DNA of 64,000 nt from Isoetes taiwanensis (Eukaryota; Streptophyta; Lycopodiopsida; Isoetales; Isoetaceae): the NCBI GenBank assembly GCA_021234155.1, contig JAJEKV010000006.1:24968469-25032468 (forward strand), given 5' to 3'. Shown one piece after another: positions 33,847 to 44,604 of this stretch; positions within the stretch are counted from its first letter, which is position 1, and every line of letters starts with the position of its first letter. Both the position numbers and the translations under genes were made by a program. The notes beneath the pieces were generated by a model. The model searched no databases. It was not told the DNA's origin and saw only the letters and a program-made list of their open reading frames with translations.

Positions 33847-36299
33847 TCACCTCCCATATGACTCTGTCCATTTTGCACTTCTTTTTGTCTCGAAAAAGTG
33901 CAAAAGCGAGTTGGCACCAAAATCGAACACCATTCTCTTTCCTTTGCTCGTCACGCTAGGAACCTTTTCTCCAAAGCACCGCCCATCATGTTCTCCTTTT
34001 CCATGGCACGAGGCAAAATAATTCCAACTGCATCCTAATTTTATACCTGTTATAATATTGGGCCACATTCAAATAAAAGGCTTCGAGAACACTTAAAGCG
34101 GCGGCAAAGACACCCATCGGACCACATGACATGGTATTTGATGTGGCCAAAACCTTTTGCATCATCCAAATATGGTGCTTCTTGAGTGCAGCCTGAACAA
34201 AGAAAGCATCATGCTTCATAACATCGGAAACATACAAATGAGCAGTTTTTTTCAGCTCGCCATTGACTTTCATCATGGTTATATGCACGAGAATAGTTAT
34301 TCGGTCATTGTTCCAATCTTTCGGTTGAACCTCCCCTGAATGGTACGCAAAGTGTAGTTCTCTGCAAAGTCCATTCTTACGACAAAGCAGAATCATCCCT
34401 CAAATTTTTTTTGCGATTTCTGAATTGTTTGCTCGCCAACTTCTTTGAAAAGTTGTGAATAGTGAACTTTGTAAGGTCTTTGAAACATCTTGTCAAGCAA
34501 TGTACACGGAGTCCCGCTTTTGTTAACAAGCTTCAACCTCCTTGAAGTGCCCGACTTTGGAAGGTTCGTTCCGTGACTTGTAAACTTGCCATTCAATGTT
34601 CTCATTCGTGCGACTCTTTCTCCTTAGGACAGATTTGAATATTTTCGGTGCCGATTCGGCACTCTCCCTTGACACTGATCAAACTATGCCACTCTTAAGC
34701 CTTCCTTGTCGCGGGCAAGTAGCTCTCCACATAGCACCAACATTTTGAAATGTTTTAGAAGGAGCTTGGCGGGCGCCATTGTTCTCATCTCTTTGCACAA
34801 ACACCACAAGAACATGTACGGTTGGCATGAAATTTGCTCCTCGGGGCGCTAAAAGCTTTCCTGTATAGATCAGCTTGTTCATGCTTCACGCAGCAGCATG
34901 TGTTCCTCTCTTTCAACCTTCTCACACATGTAGGCTTAAGCAGCTCGAACTTTACGATGCTAATCTTCACTTCAGGATGTTCATCTTTGAACATCTCATA
35001 CAATTCACTCTGCAAGGAAAAAACGGCATGTATAAGTAAGATATAAATTAGAACACATTAGTTCTATGGCACTCAGATCATGATTTGATATACATTCAAC
35101 TACTATACTACAACATCGTACATACCCTGTACATGATATGTATAAATGTATAAATAATGTACTCCAAAGAGTTCCGGATGTATATAAAAAACTCAATATG
35201 TAAACGGTCACGAGGCGATTATCAGTATTATTACGGATGTATGTATTTCATACTTTTTTTCTTATGGAAGGAAGTAAATTTAAATACTTTTATGTATCAC
35301 CCTATCTTTAAAACTATCTTGAGATCGGGGAAAGCTTAAAATGTACTATAATGTACTTGGGAACTACAAAAAGCAAGACTATAATAACAATGACTGACTT
35401 TCAACACATTTTACGCTTTATGCCACATTGGATGTAACCGAAGTACATCCAAGTACTTTTCCCTGTTAAACATAGCTCATTCGGTACACCTCCAAGTGTA
35501 AAAATATAATTATTGTAGTTGGATGTACTTCAATGTGTATCGAGATACATCCCTTACATGGAATGCAAATAGGATTACTAAACTTATCCGGGATGCACAG
35601 AAGCTAGCTTCTATCAAGCTTGCAAGAAAGAGGATTAAAAGACTTTAAACTGACACGGGGGCATGGCCAAAAACTGGATTGGAAGTGTCCTTTTCTTCCC
35701 GACATCCCCGTACTTTGGAGAAGTTTTTGTGTGGGTTAATTAAAACTCATTTACCAATTTGTTTGGTTGATTCGGGCATATGTCGCCACTGGGTTGCCTT
35801 CACGCCCGGTGCCCACATATTAGCACCGATAATGACATCCGCTTTCTTCTAATTTCGCTTTTGTGAGGTTTCTTGCTTGCACTTGAAGTCGAGGCTACTC
35901 CTTTTTGCCCGAAGTTTTCCATTCTCACCAACAATCATTGATAATGAGGGAATGCTTAGCCGCTAATTTATCATTGCTATTTGCTTGTTTCACTTCTGCG
36001 GACCTTCGGATATTTTTTAGCATAGTATCCTTTCGAATTGCTTTGTTGGATTTCCAATGGCGGTGTTCAAAAGAAGTGCAGCCTTTCATCCCGAACAGTT
36101 TTTCTTCGCTAAAAGCTCTCCTTTTTGCAGGACATAAATCTTGAACCCGATCATATATAAATTTACAAATTTCATCAATCTTATGCTTCATTTTCTTTGT
36201 CACATTCCGATATTGCAATCTTCTTGCGCCATTTACGTTCCTTCCGTTGTTCATCATGGTTCTTGCGTGGTTTAGGGTTATTTTGGAGGAATTACGCAA
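33847..36299 (-). pseudogene. DDE-type transposase gene of the 8.8-kb TIR transposon, degenerate
   Basis: Exon-like stretches run from 36299 leftward. 36299-35925 is a Lys/Arg-rich N-terminal region. 35015-34785 reads LYEMFKDEHPEVKISIVKFE then LLKPTCVRRLKERNTCCCVK, the F...(K/R)P..V......CxC.KH pattern. MDFAENYTLR is at 34375-34347. WNNDRITILVHITMMKVNGE ... SDVMKHDAFFVQAALKKHH follows, then VWSDGC at about 34115. The C-terminal part has NYFASCHGKGEHDGRCFG at 34020-33970. MDFAENY, HD, WSDG and HGKGxxDG in this order are shared by a widespread group of uncharacterised eukaryotic transposon proteins; I take the Asp of DFAEN and WSDG as catalytic-site candidates. Frameshifts separate the pieces. 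Superfamily not assigned. Confidence 0.7.
35040..35600. repeat. Second cluster of TGTAC/ACATCC motifs
   Basis: Many TGTAC, GTACAT and ACATCCAAGTAC words (for example 35118-35162, 35341-35358, 35440-35460, 35521-35560) lie in likely intron or spacer of the minus-strand gene, mirroring the cluster at 29320-29725. Confidence 0.5.
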
Positions 36300-36568
36300 G
36301 AAGGAGGAAATCCTCGAGCCGGGCGAAGTTTTAGCCCGAAGTGGGAAATTCTCCTAACGTTCGGTGTGTTTCTTGGAGTGGTTCTACGGCGGGAATTGAA
36401 ATCGCTTCATGATTGGCGTTTTTAATGGACGTGGCAAGTAGTTCGAAAAAAGATTCCATAATATAGCTATTATGTACATACTGAAAAAACGGTTATGTAT
36501 TTGAAATGTGATACATCTCTTACTCTACATTTGGCCAAATGTAAGACACCCTAGCTTTCTTTTACCCC

Positions 36569-36715
36569 CCACTAGAACTATGCTCGTCCTCGAGCATCCA
36601 AGGCTATACCATGTCTATGTCATACCATATCACAATGATTACCAAGTCTTTGCAAATTACCCATGCATATACGCACCCATGGAGACTCGAACTCGAGACC
36701 TGCTCTGATACCAAC
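36569..36715 (-). mobile_element. Internal region of the TRIM-like element with PBS and PPT
   Basis: On the minus strand the order is LTR, TTGGTATCAGAGC (PBS, 36702-36713 plus strand GCTCTGATACCA), about 130 bp of non-coding DNA, then CTAGTGGGGGG at 36575-36565 as polypurine tract. This is the complete minimal layout of a terminal-repeat retrotransposon in miniature. The sequence after the PBS (GGTCTCGAGTTCGAGTCTC) resembles the T-arm side of a tRNA, consistent with an extended PBS. Confidence 0.75.
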
Positions 36716-36873
36716 TGTGACGTTCCTAACCGACATGCCCTTAACCAACTGGGCAAAACCGTCTAGACGTTTATGAGTAGTCGCTTCTACCCATTTATGC
36801 CGGTGTCTCGGGAACGCCCCACAGGCACATTCAAGGTTCGAATACTCGAGCGGTCTACCATGGGCCCGTTACA
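36716..36873 (-). mobile_element. 5' LTR of the TRIM-like element, 158 bp
   Basis: It begins TGTGACG and ends GTTACA on the plus strand, so it starts TG and ends CA on both strands. It matches 27610-27760 and is followed by TTTCT (36874-36878), the right copy of the target duplication. Confidence 0.85.
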
Positions 36874-36933
36874 TTTCTTTTCATAATGCATCCCTATGAT
36901 GTTGGAGACCACTGTGTGATAGATGACGTCCAA
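36874..36933 (+). pseudogene. MscS-like (MSL) channel exon, right half
   Basis: After the target duplication the frame reads FIMHPYDVGDHCVIDDVQ, which matches the MSL signature HPFDVGDRC.(I/V)DGVQ. A GT directly after the Gln codon (36934) fits an intron donor. Taking out 27610-36878 joins this to 27527-27609 without a frame change. His replaces the usual Arg in GDRC. The role would be in the cytosolic base of the channel pore. Confidence 0.75.
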
Positions 36934-38183
36934 GTTTGTTTTGGATCAGCTTGTATGAAGAAGGCAATTCCATCCGCAGAGATATTATTCGTTAGAATAA
37001 TTTTGAAGGCAAAGCTTGTAGAGAAGGATGCAACAGCGGTGGTTATTTTGGTATTTTTCATTTGTCTGCCAGGGGGCGGATTCACAGGGGAGGGGGGGAG
37101 GAAGGGGGGAGGGGTAGTACAATCGGCGGTGTTTAGGCGGATAATTTAGTGGGAAAGCGGGGGGGGGGATAATACAAACTAGCCATTTTTCACACAAGTT
37201 TCACTTTTCAATGAGGTTCAACTTTTAATAACCCATCGATTAAAATCTCTGTACACTAAAAACCTCTTTATTAAAAGCTAAATTCTCTCTGTCTCAGGAT
37301 TTGTCTTCTCGCACCTCCATGGCTAATTTAGCTTCTATTCATTTGATGACGTTCTAATCTACTAAAAAGTTCTTCCATCACTCTTACGCAATGCATTCTC
37401 ATTTTCTGTCCTCCATATTTTCTTTGCTGCATTTTCTTTGAAACTCACTTTCTTGTTGACAAGTGTTGTGTTCCAGCTTTTTATTTGCTTCTCCTTCGAT
37501 TCAAGACTTAAATAGGCACTTAGACCCTGCAGTCTCCTACACGCCTACTCGCTATTTTGTTAACACAGTAAAAAAAAGCAAGGGCTGTCCAACAAAGCCA
37601 TTGAGTCCCAACAAGAAGTCAAGACCGTACACATGGCAAGCAGATTAGAATGCCTTGTGCATGATTCGCTGCAAAGGATTGAGAAGCAAACAGATAAGCG
37701 AGCTGGAAATCAGTGTCGGTTTTATGACTGCTTCATGTAATCCGATAGCAGGCGCATCCTAGACGAATTTGCTTCGGTCTCCAAAGCTCCTACGGCTGCA
37801 ATGGATGAAAAATAGTAGCAATACTCAATCTCACACAATGCCAGTTTCCAAATAACTGAGCAAGAAACCCCTTGCCAGAGATGGCCCCTCCAAGCAAAGA
37901 GGCCTACTGAACAGAACAAAGAACCCTACATAACTTAGGCGCTCCAAAAGAAACAAAGAGCAATAAGTTTCTACTTATCTCAGAATAAATCCAATCGTTG
38001 CAACTCTGCCCACAAAGGGTTTGCTTGTGTTTCTGAATCCAATTTCCCCTCAGATATTGCAACGAATTCTAATGCAAGGGGACAAGAACTGCTGCTCCTT
38101 TCCGACCAAGCTCTTAAAAGAAGTCACGAAATTGCTTGAATTAAGTAGAACTTAAAATAGAATCCAGGTATCTTTTTTGCAGA
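36934..38183. other. Intron-like or intergenic DNA; G-rich tract
   Basis: 37070-37175 contains G-runs (GGGGAGGGGGGGAGGAAGG, GGGGGGGGG). The ORF 37463-37648 with PLSPNKKSRPYTW resembles the stretch before a bHLH basic region only loosely. No gene is clear. Confidence 0.35.
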
Positions 38184-38711
38184 CTGATACGGCTTCCGTG
38201 CTGCTTGAAGTAATTAGGCACATCAAATTTCTTCACAAACAGGTTCAGGTATTATTAACTCCACAATCAAAACACAAATTTCAAGCTTAGGCGCATGAAT
38301 CAAACTCAGAAATCCCAATTTTGGAAGAATTAGTCTAGAATGTTTTGGAAAGAACTCTAAATTTTGCCTCTTTTCCCCTTTCCGCAGGTCCTGAGCACTC
38401 CATATATGAACAGCAGCTCCACAAGAAGTCGGAATCATGTAAGATTGAGCTGGGCACTCATAATTCGCATGAAATTCTAGTATTGAAATGGGCAGATTTT
38501 AGTGCAGCAAAGGGTTGCGATTAAATTTTTTGTATTTCATGCCGCAAGATTCTGCAAAAGGGAGTTGGATCAGGGATAAGGATGATCCAAACTTAAAGGC
38601 AGATCTTCGAAGGAAAGGGCTTTGTCTAGTTCCGATAACAAACAACTTGCAGATTGCAAACGATAATGGAGAAGATTATTGGACTTCTGCAGTAACGTCC
38701 TTGCAGTAAAG
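38184..38711 (+). pseudogene. bHLH transcription factor, last three exons
   Basis: Family role: DNA-binding dimeric transcription factors of the nucleus. Exon 38184-38248 (after ...TTTTTTGCAG, before GTATTA) encodes TDTASVLLEVI..IKFLHKQVQ, helix 2 of the bHLH domain. Exon 38388-38438 (after TCCGCAG, before GTAAGA) encodes VLSTPYMNSSSTRS. Exon about 38541-38711 carries [20 protein letters not shown] then [24 protein letters not shown] and stops. KTDTASVLLEAI..IKFLH, VLSTPY and the C-terminal (R/K)GLCLVP..... NGADYW are hallmarks of one plant bHLH subgroup (relatives of Arabidopsis bHLH68/110/123/133). The basic region and helix 1 are not found upstream. The splice sites are good, so this is genomic DNA and not a retrocopy. 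Confidence 0.8.
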
Positions 38712-39033
38712 CTTCAAGGAAAAAATATCAACAGGAAAAGAAAAGAACTAGCAAAACTGCAGAGGGTTGGGAAGAAGGCTAGGCGGTTGGGCTCGCATTG
38801 GTTTTTCCCGGCGACGACCTTCTTAGGGTTTTTTTTCTCTTCCGATATGCCTGCAAAGGCTTGGTTGCCTTTGTGTAATGTTAGGGCCTTTGTGTAATGT
38901 TAGGGAGATTTAAGAATTACGTGTAATGCACGTCCCTACTACTCAATCATGTCTAAATAAGCGTTTGGTAAAAAAGACTAGACTATTGTGGTCAAAAGTC
39001 CAAGTGGAAAAAGTTCAAAGTTCTATCTGAGTA

Positions 39034-39369
39034 TTGGGCATCAAACAATTACTTGAACATGCTTTTTGGTTTAATGTGTTGGAGATGTACTGTTACCCCT
39101 CGCACGGCGAAATGGGGGTCGCCACAGGTTTTGAAACGACTACATTAGCAAGATACTTTGAGTATGGGGATCCGTCAAGGCTCCTGTTTAGGGATGGTTG
39201 CAAGGAATGTGTGGAGAAAAATCAGTCCATACCTATCAATTCATCTATTGAGCATATCTCCTTTCCTACTTGTTGCGGGCAAAAGACTCCAGTTATTCCA
39301 ATGTTTTCCCTAGACAAAGACTGTCCAGCTTATACAACAGATGCAGAATGCATTCAGGAAGGCAGGTAG
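39034..39369 (+). CDS. Unidentified Cys-rich exon-like ORF
   Basis: 111 codons free of stops: MYCYPSHGEMGVATGFETTT then LARYFEYGDPSRLLFRDGC, and C-rich C..CVEKN .. FPTCCG .. KDCPAYTTDAEC. The paired Cys suggest a secreted or lumenal domain. I do not recognise the family. It lies between bHLH exons and a FAX-like relic and is probably another captured exon. Confidence 0.35.
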   Translation: MGIKQLLEHAFWFNVLEMYCYPSHGEMGVATGFETTTLARYFEYGDPSRLLFRDGCKECVEKNQSIPINSSIEHISFPTCCGQKTPVIPMFSLDKDCPAYTTDAECIQEGR

Positions 39370-40129
39370 ACTATGGATATTTCTCAGGGTTTGAAGATGC
39401 AAAAAGGGCGAGAGGTAGAAGTCAAGATGTATTTTGGAGAAAACAGCATTGAAGCTACAGGCAGAGGGGTGAATTTTGGTGATCGAGGCTGAAAAGCTCT
39501 ACTTTGTAAAATTTGAGGCATCTTAAAAGTGCCTTCATTTTTCCAAAGAATATGTAAAATTCTCATCCTTAAGAGCATCTATAATTGCAACGTTTGTGTC
39601 CAAGTTTCTCTACTTTTCTGTAGTTGTTTTTGTACCTTGTTACCAAAAATTCCCAAGTGCTAAAAACTCAAAATGCATTGCAGTTTTTAAAGAGCTACAG
39701 CTTCACTAAATTTGGCACCTCTGAGCTTAAGTTGCTAAAAGGAAACCTATGTTTTCCATAGGCAAAGGAATATGCAAACATTTTCTTTTGTCTTGATATC
39801 CCAGCTATCTGGAAATAATGCCATATTACATGGAAATTGGAATGACATTACATGTTGGCACCCTATTTTTTTATATGAACCACTTTAACTTTTTACTTTG
39901 ACCTTCTTCTTTGGATTTCCCCAGATAGCAACACATAGCAATAAAATCCGACCATTGCTCCACTGCCAAAAATGAACGGGTCAGCAATTGCCAGTATTTA
40001 CATACCAAAGCCTTAATGTACATAACAAATATCTGAAAAGAACTACAGCTGCTACAGGAAACGAAGGAACCTGTGAGATGTAATAGGTAAGTTTAACTCC
40101 ATATTGAGATATATGTATTTTGGCCAGAT
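39370..40129. other. No gene recognised
   Basis: AT-rich DNA with no coding motif seen; ORF 39384-39578 on the minus strand is a shadow. Confidence 0.4.
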
Positions 40130-40903
40130 CTTATCTACCTTGATGAATCTCCGAATTCCAATCCCAAGAACTAGAGCAGCTATTCCTGCAGATATAATGT
40201 AAGGCAGTATTTTAAAAAAGCTATCACAGGTTTCTTGTTATATTATGAAATCTGATTAAGTGAAGCAGAATCTGACATCCTTTAGCCACATAATTCTTGG
40301 ATTGTTCCAACAACTACCTGCTTGGCTTTGTATAAAAGGCGTGCAAGACTTCTCTTGCTTCCAAACGTTCAAACTTGAAAGCCCAAAGCTAAAATGGCCA
40401 CTCCCACAATTCCAATCCCAAGAACATGAGTAATAATAAACCCAAGTAAACCTCCGGCAGAAAGGATGCCACCTGATCAAATGTTTCCAAACAGACAAAG
40501 TTATTGATGTATTATTAAGCATGGCTATTCATTACGGGGCATATCTGCAATTTTCAGACCATATTACAAAATAAGTTAATTTAGTGGCAAAGCTCTCAAA
40601 AAGGAGTGACAAAATGTAAATAATAATACGTTCTGATGGAAGTCCAGTTTCTAAGAGATTTAGCATGTGCATATAGATGGTGGTACAAGGATGCAATGTA
40701 CCATATGGTATTCCAAGACAGAAATCATGGATTTTGGCTATCTTGGTAGTTTGAGCTGCTGTATGAATGGAATCTTTAGCATCAAAAGGATGAGATTCAT
40801 GATGCAATCCATCATTTTCTTTAGTCTCTGTAGACGTCTCTGTTATTTGTTGATCATTGTTACTGCTCCATTCCCTGGGATTGACATCCACCACCCCCTT
40901 TAA
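40130..40903 (-). pseudogene. FAX / TMEM14-family membrane protein, degenerate
   Basis: Family role: small four-helix membrane proteins; plastid FAX members export fatty acids through the inner envelope. One exon (40894-40702) ends TKIAKIHDFCLGIPYG, preceded by an acidic linker, and has a donor GTACATT. The next exon starts at 40472 after ...TTGATCAG with GGILSAGGLLGFIITHVLGI. Joining them gives the conserved GIPYGG..SAGGLLGF motif through a phase-1 intron. A one-base shift near 40385 then leads to SLNVWKQEKSCTPFIQSQA, equivalent to LK(I/V)W(R/K)xGKSxxPFILGQA. A third stretch (40205-40130) reads AGIAALVLGIGIRRF. The frameshift makes this a pseudogene. Confidence 0.8.
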
Positions 40904-40971
40904 GAAATATAAAGATCTTATATTAGCATGTAATCCATTTTAAATATGCAGAGCACAATAATCACAATAAC

Positions 40972-42390
40972 TTAGTAAACTACTAAAATGCAACTGTAAA
41001 ACAACAGGTTAGCTTCTTCAGAGTAATGAGAGAAGTTTATTAACTTGGTTGAAATGACTGCACTTCGCTGGACACTTTTGGCCATAACCGAAGAGACCAC
41101 TATATCAGGCCAAATTACCAGATCTGGAATAAAAAATCTACAGCCAGTTCCCAGATCGACAAGAAGCTTTTGCGAAGTTAACTCTAAGAGAAGCAATCCA
41201 GCTTAACCTAATAACATACATGTACTCCAGAAGCTTCCCTGGACAAAGCCGAAGCCGTCATATTGGGAAAAAATTGAAATCTTCGTCTCTGTCTCTTGCT
41301 GGTAGATGCGTCATCCAACCACAAAGATTAGCTTGCATACTAGCTTGGATGAAATCCAAAAGCATCCTTCTCCTGCAACATAATTTGGTATAGAAACTTG
41401 TCCTTGAGTAGCACAAATTATTTGTAACAACAATATACCTCATCTCACACATAGATCGATCTCTAATCAATAGCAGTAAATATATGGATGTTAAATGCAG
41501 CTATTCCAACTCTAATTTCATAAGTGTGCTGCCTGACACTGTATGCTATTGATTACAGAAATCCCAAAACAAAGGCAATCCTATGTTGCATTAGAATAGA
41601 AAAAATAGAAGCTAAACTCATGCACTGAGAAATGAAAGAATTGCATAAGCAAAAGTAGTTGTTTACCTTCCTGAAGATGATGCAAGGGGGACCGGGTAGC
41701 CATATCTAATAGTTCTGTACTTCTTTAGCTGGTCATTGTACGTCTTTAGCTGGTCATGGAAATGATATGGTACCTTCGCAGCCAACCTTAAATTTAAAGG
41801 CATCATAGCCCAAGCCTTAAATTTGAAGGCTGAAGGTAGATATTTTTACGGCACAGCATAGGAATGGCAGGGCAAGACTTCACTGTATTTTATGGATGTG
41901 CATGCAAACCTCGGTGAAAACCATGAAGAATGATGGGCATACCAGAATTGTGACCATGTTCCCTTCTTCCAACATATGATCGAATAAAACCAGCTCCACT
42001 AGTAACGAACACAACCTAACTCCGTCCTCATGCTTTGAAACCATCGCAAGGTGAAAACATCTTTCAGGAGAGCCGAAGAGAAAAAAGAAAAAATACTGGA
42101 TGTAAAGAGCTCGAGGTCGGACTTTTGGAGACGGATTAGCAGACATTTGTTGTTGATCTGGGGCGCCCAAGTGCGGAGAAGACGACATGTGTTCAAAATA
42201 AATCTAGCAAAGAGCGAGGGAAATGGGTAAAGGACAGTTGCGAAGTGAAAACATGGTTAAAGCCCTTGTGTTGAGGCTGATAATAGTGAGACGAACTTGC
42301 CATTCTGGCGGGTCGAAGGAAGGATTCTAGTTTGCCAGATTGGAAGGATTTGAAGGCAACATGCAAGGTCGGAATGGTTACGGCCACGAC
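40972..42390 (-). other. Possible 5' exons of the FAX-like pseudogene
   Basis: On the same strand upstream, 41165-41045 reads SVMAKSVQRSAVISTK. 42387-42196 starts MAVTIPTLHVAFKSFQSGKL and is rich in Ser, Arg and Phe with few acidic residues, like a plastid transit peptide. These would suit a plastid FAX protein, but splice sites and continuity are not established. 41258-41470 and 41880-42188 are other ORFs of unknown meaning. Confidence 0.3.
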
Positions 42391-43449
42391 CTGCGGAAGG
42401 AATTACTGGGTTTTCTATTTTTCATAACCGTCGATTCATAAATTATTAGATCTAACGGTTGAGATTAAAAATAGGCGACGTGGCAACGACACGATGGCAT
42501 AGCTAGGAATGCAGAAGGAACGGGGGAGGGGGTTAGGCAAACCGCTAAAAAAAAAAAAAAAAAAGAGAGAAAAGAAGATTTGGTCCACTGCCTCAAAGTT
42601 GTTTTTGTACCACTTTCTTCTTGTATGCCAAATTCTATACTTGTTTGCTCCTCCCACTTTTTGTATATATATTTTTTAGGGTATGGTCGCTTCTTTGCGT
42701 GACCCCCCGGGCGACGGTAAACCCCGCCCCTACGCCGGTTATCGCCATGCAGCCATGGGTATCCCGCCTACGATGTCGTCGGTTTGTGGCGGTGTGTCGT
42801 TATCCGTGGTTCCGTCAACCGAGACACCGGGTTCCATCATCCGTGCTGTAATGGCCTCTCGCCGTGGCCCGAATGTCCACCGGCACCGTGCCTCCGGTGA
42901 CCATGCTGCGTGCACTAGATGACCACGTCGTGTTGGAGAAAATACCCCGAAAGCATGCCGATTTGAAACGAAATCAATGCGGGTTTGAAACGATTTGGCC
43001 CAAAGCTTGCACTCGGGACATTCTTGAAATTCAATTCTCCGACACCCGCTATGGCTTCCATGGCCATAAAATCTCCCTCCTTTCATAGTTCAAATGTTAT
43101 CGAGAGGAGGAGGAAGAACACCTAAGGTAGCCATGGTTTCGACGAGGGCAACGAAAGAGAATCTGGATGTTGAAAAGGGGTACCGAGAGACCGGCATCAT
43201 CCAAGAGGGTCTCGCCCGCGAGGACAAAGAGGGAGGGCACCACAGGGTTAGTGCTGCTACCAGTCAATGCCAAGGAGGCCCGAGTAGGGAGGTCAATGGA
43301 CGGAGGAGCAAATGCTCGACATCCTCAAGAGGTAAGCCGAATTTGGCATTTCAATTAGAGGCTTCTAGGAGGTCCGGTATGCGGAGTCCCAATCAGGGAT
43401 TGGTTATCACGGTCGAACAAGCCACAAGCAAACAAATCATCCCACGATA
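42391..43449. other. No confirmed gene; A-run and GC-rich block
   Basis: An A18 run sits at about 42546-42564. 42700-42960 is GC-rich, with an open minus-strand frame (42739-43086) that has no recognisable motif. 43094-43453 may be the degraded N-terminal side of the pogo-like transposase. Confidence 0.35.
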
Positions 43450-44604
43450 TTGACAACTCTCCAAGAGGAGAGCTTCGTCAGTGGGCCCTTAGCATGGGAG
43501 CAAGGGATGGGGGTCACACTATCTGCTGTCAAGGAAAAGGCGGCAGAGATGGCTAAGCGGGGGGCTCATGTGGTGAATCACGGAGTACCGGGCGTAAGTG
43601 GTGGAAGCTCTTTAAACAAAACACCCGAAGTGGCTTTAAGGAGTCGAAACCCCTAGATGTGGCCGGGGCCGTGCCATGACTGCAGGGGAGAACCTCGACA
43701 ACTTCTATGCCGGGCTTAAGCAGATTTATCTTGAATTTGCCTTCCGCCTCAAGGATATGGAATGCCAGCGACAACTTTGGAATTGAGGCAGGGGAAAGTG
43801 AAGGGGGTTGAAAATCATAGCTAGAAAGGGGGAATAGGGTGAGTGAGGTAGTTATGAACAATAGGGAATGGGTTACTATTTTGGTTTGTGTTAATCTTTG
43901 AGGGTACGAGGATCCCCAACATGTATATTTTTAAAGGTAATCGCATGAGGCAGGATCATATTGCAAGATGTGAAGAAGGTGCCATTCAGGCTGTCCAATC
44001 TTCGGCTTGGATGACATCAGAACTGTTTAAGTCATGGCTGTCACATTTTGCAGCAAGAGTTCCAGGTGGTGTATCCCCAGACCAGCCTCACCTTATCATA
44101 TTGGATGGTCATGGCAGTCATGTAGAGTTGGAAGTCATATTGGAGGCAAAAGAGAAGGGCATCCACTTTGCCTTATTGCCTCCACACACATCTCATAGAC
44201 TTCAGCCTCTAGATGTGGCATGCTTTGCCCCTTTTAAGGCAGCATTCAAGAGGCATAGAGCTGCCTACATGGTTAGCAAGGGGAGGGCAGAACCAAAGAA
44301 GGAGGAGATAGCAGAATTGATTTCCCAGTCAATTGCATGCGGCCTCACACCCCAAAACATCAAGGCAGGTTTTAGGGCAAGTATCCGCCCTTTGGCGGAG
44401 AGAAGGTTAAGCCAGGTCAAGAATGTACCAGGTTTGGGAGGGTGCATGTTGAAGACATTACAGCAGGCCAGGAGCAAGCTGGAGAAGATCAGTACCATCC
44501 AGATATGGCACAAGTGGAGGCCTTTGACATGGCAGAAGTGCACCAGCTATGGGAGGCATTACCGGGACAACTCCCCAAATGAAGTGCGAGAATGACCAAA
44601 TGCC
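43450..44604 (+). pseudogene. pogo/Tigger-like transposase (CENP-B HTH plus DDE_1), degenerate
   Basis: Family role: cut-and-paste transposase of the Tc1/mariner-pogo group. 43490-43640 reads GMGVTLSAVKEKAAEMAKRG then HGVPG, and in another frame WWKLFKQ, the CENP-B-type DNA-binding helix region. 43690-43790 holds ENLDNFYAGLKQIYLEFAF. The 235-codon frame 43888-44595 contains IFKGNRM, then MTSELFKSWLSHFAARVPGG, LIILDGHGSHV (second catalytic Asp), LLPPHTSHRLQPLDVACFAP (the classic pogo HTSHxLQPLD block with the third acidic residue) and FKAAFKRHRAAY. The first catalytic Asp region is lost between frames. A basic, Glu-rich tail in broken frames reaches about 45010. TIRs not found. Confidence 0.88.

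Larger units (their letters stand above)
27772..36568. mobile_element. TIR DNA transposon, about 8.8 kb, inserted in the TRIM-like element
   Basis: The left end GGGGTAAAAAAAGCTAGGGT then GTCT (27772-27795) pairs with the right end 36543-36568, which on the minus strand reads GGGGTAAAAGAAAGCTAGGG then TGTCTT. Just inside each end is a palindrome on TTACATT/AATGTA (27802-27830 and 36526-36543). The two halves of the TRIM-like element flank it. I could not identify its own target duplication. Inside are a plus-strand RING-like/Ulp1-like region, an FCP1/NIF-like phosphatase domain and a minus-strand DDE-type transposase gene, all degenerate. I cannot place the superfamily with certainty. Confidence 0.75.

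Noticed and set aside
27772-36568. Assigning the 8.8-kb transposon to Mutator because of its Ulp1-like passenger
   Set aside because: No MULE transposase motif was seen, and no 9-11 bp target duplication; the DDE-type gene has a different motif set.
36681-36713. tRNA gene or SINE head (TGGTATCAGAGC plus GAGTTCGAGTCTC on the minus strand)
   Set aside because: It has no complete cloverleaf, and the position right after a 158-bp LTR with a target duplication explains it as an extended primer binding site.
42739-43086. 115-aa minus-strand ORF in GC-rich DNA
   Set aside because: No domain or motif; a long open frame is expected where GC content rises, and the plus strand is equally open.
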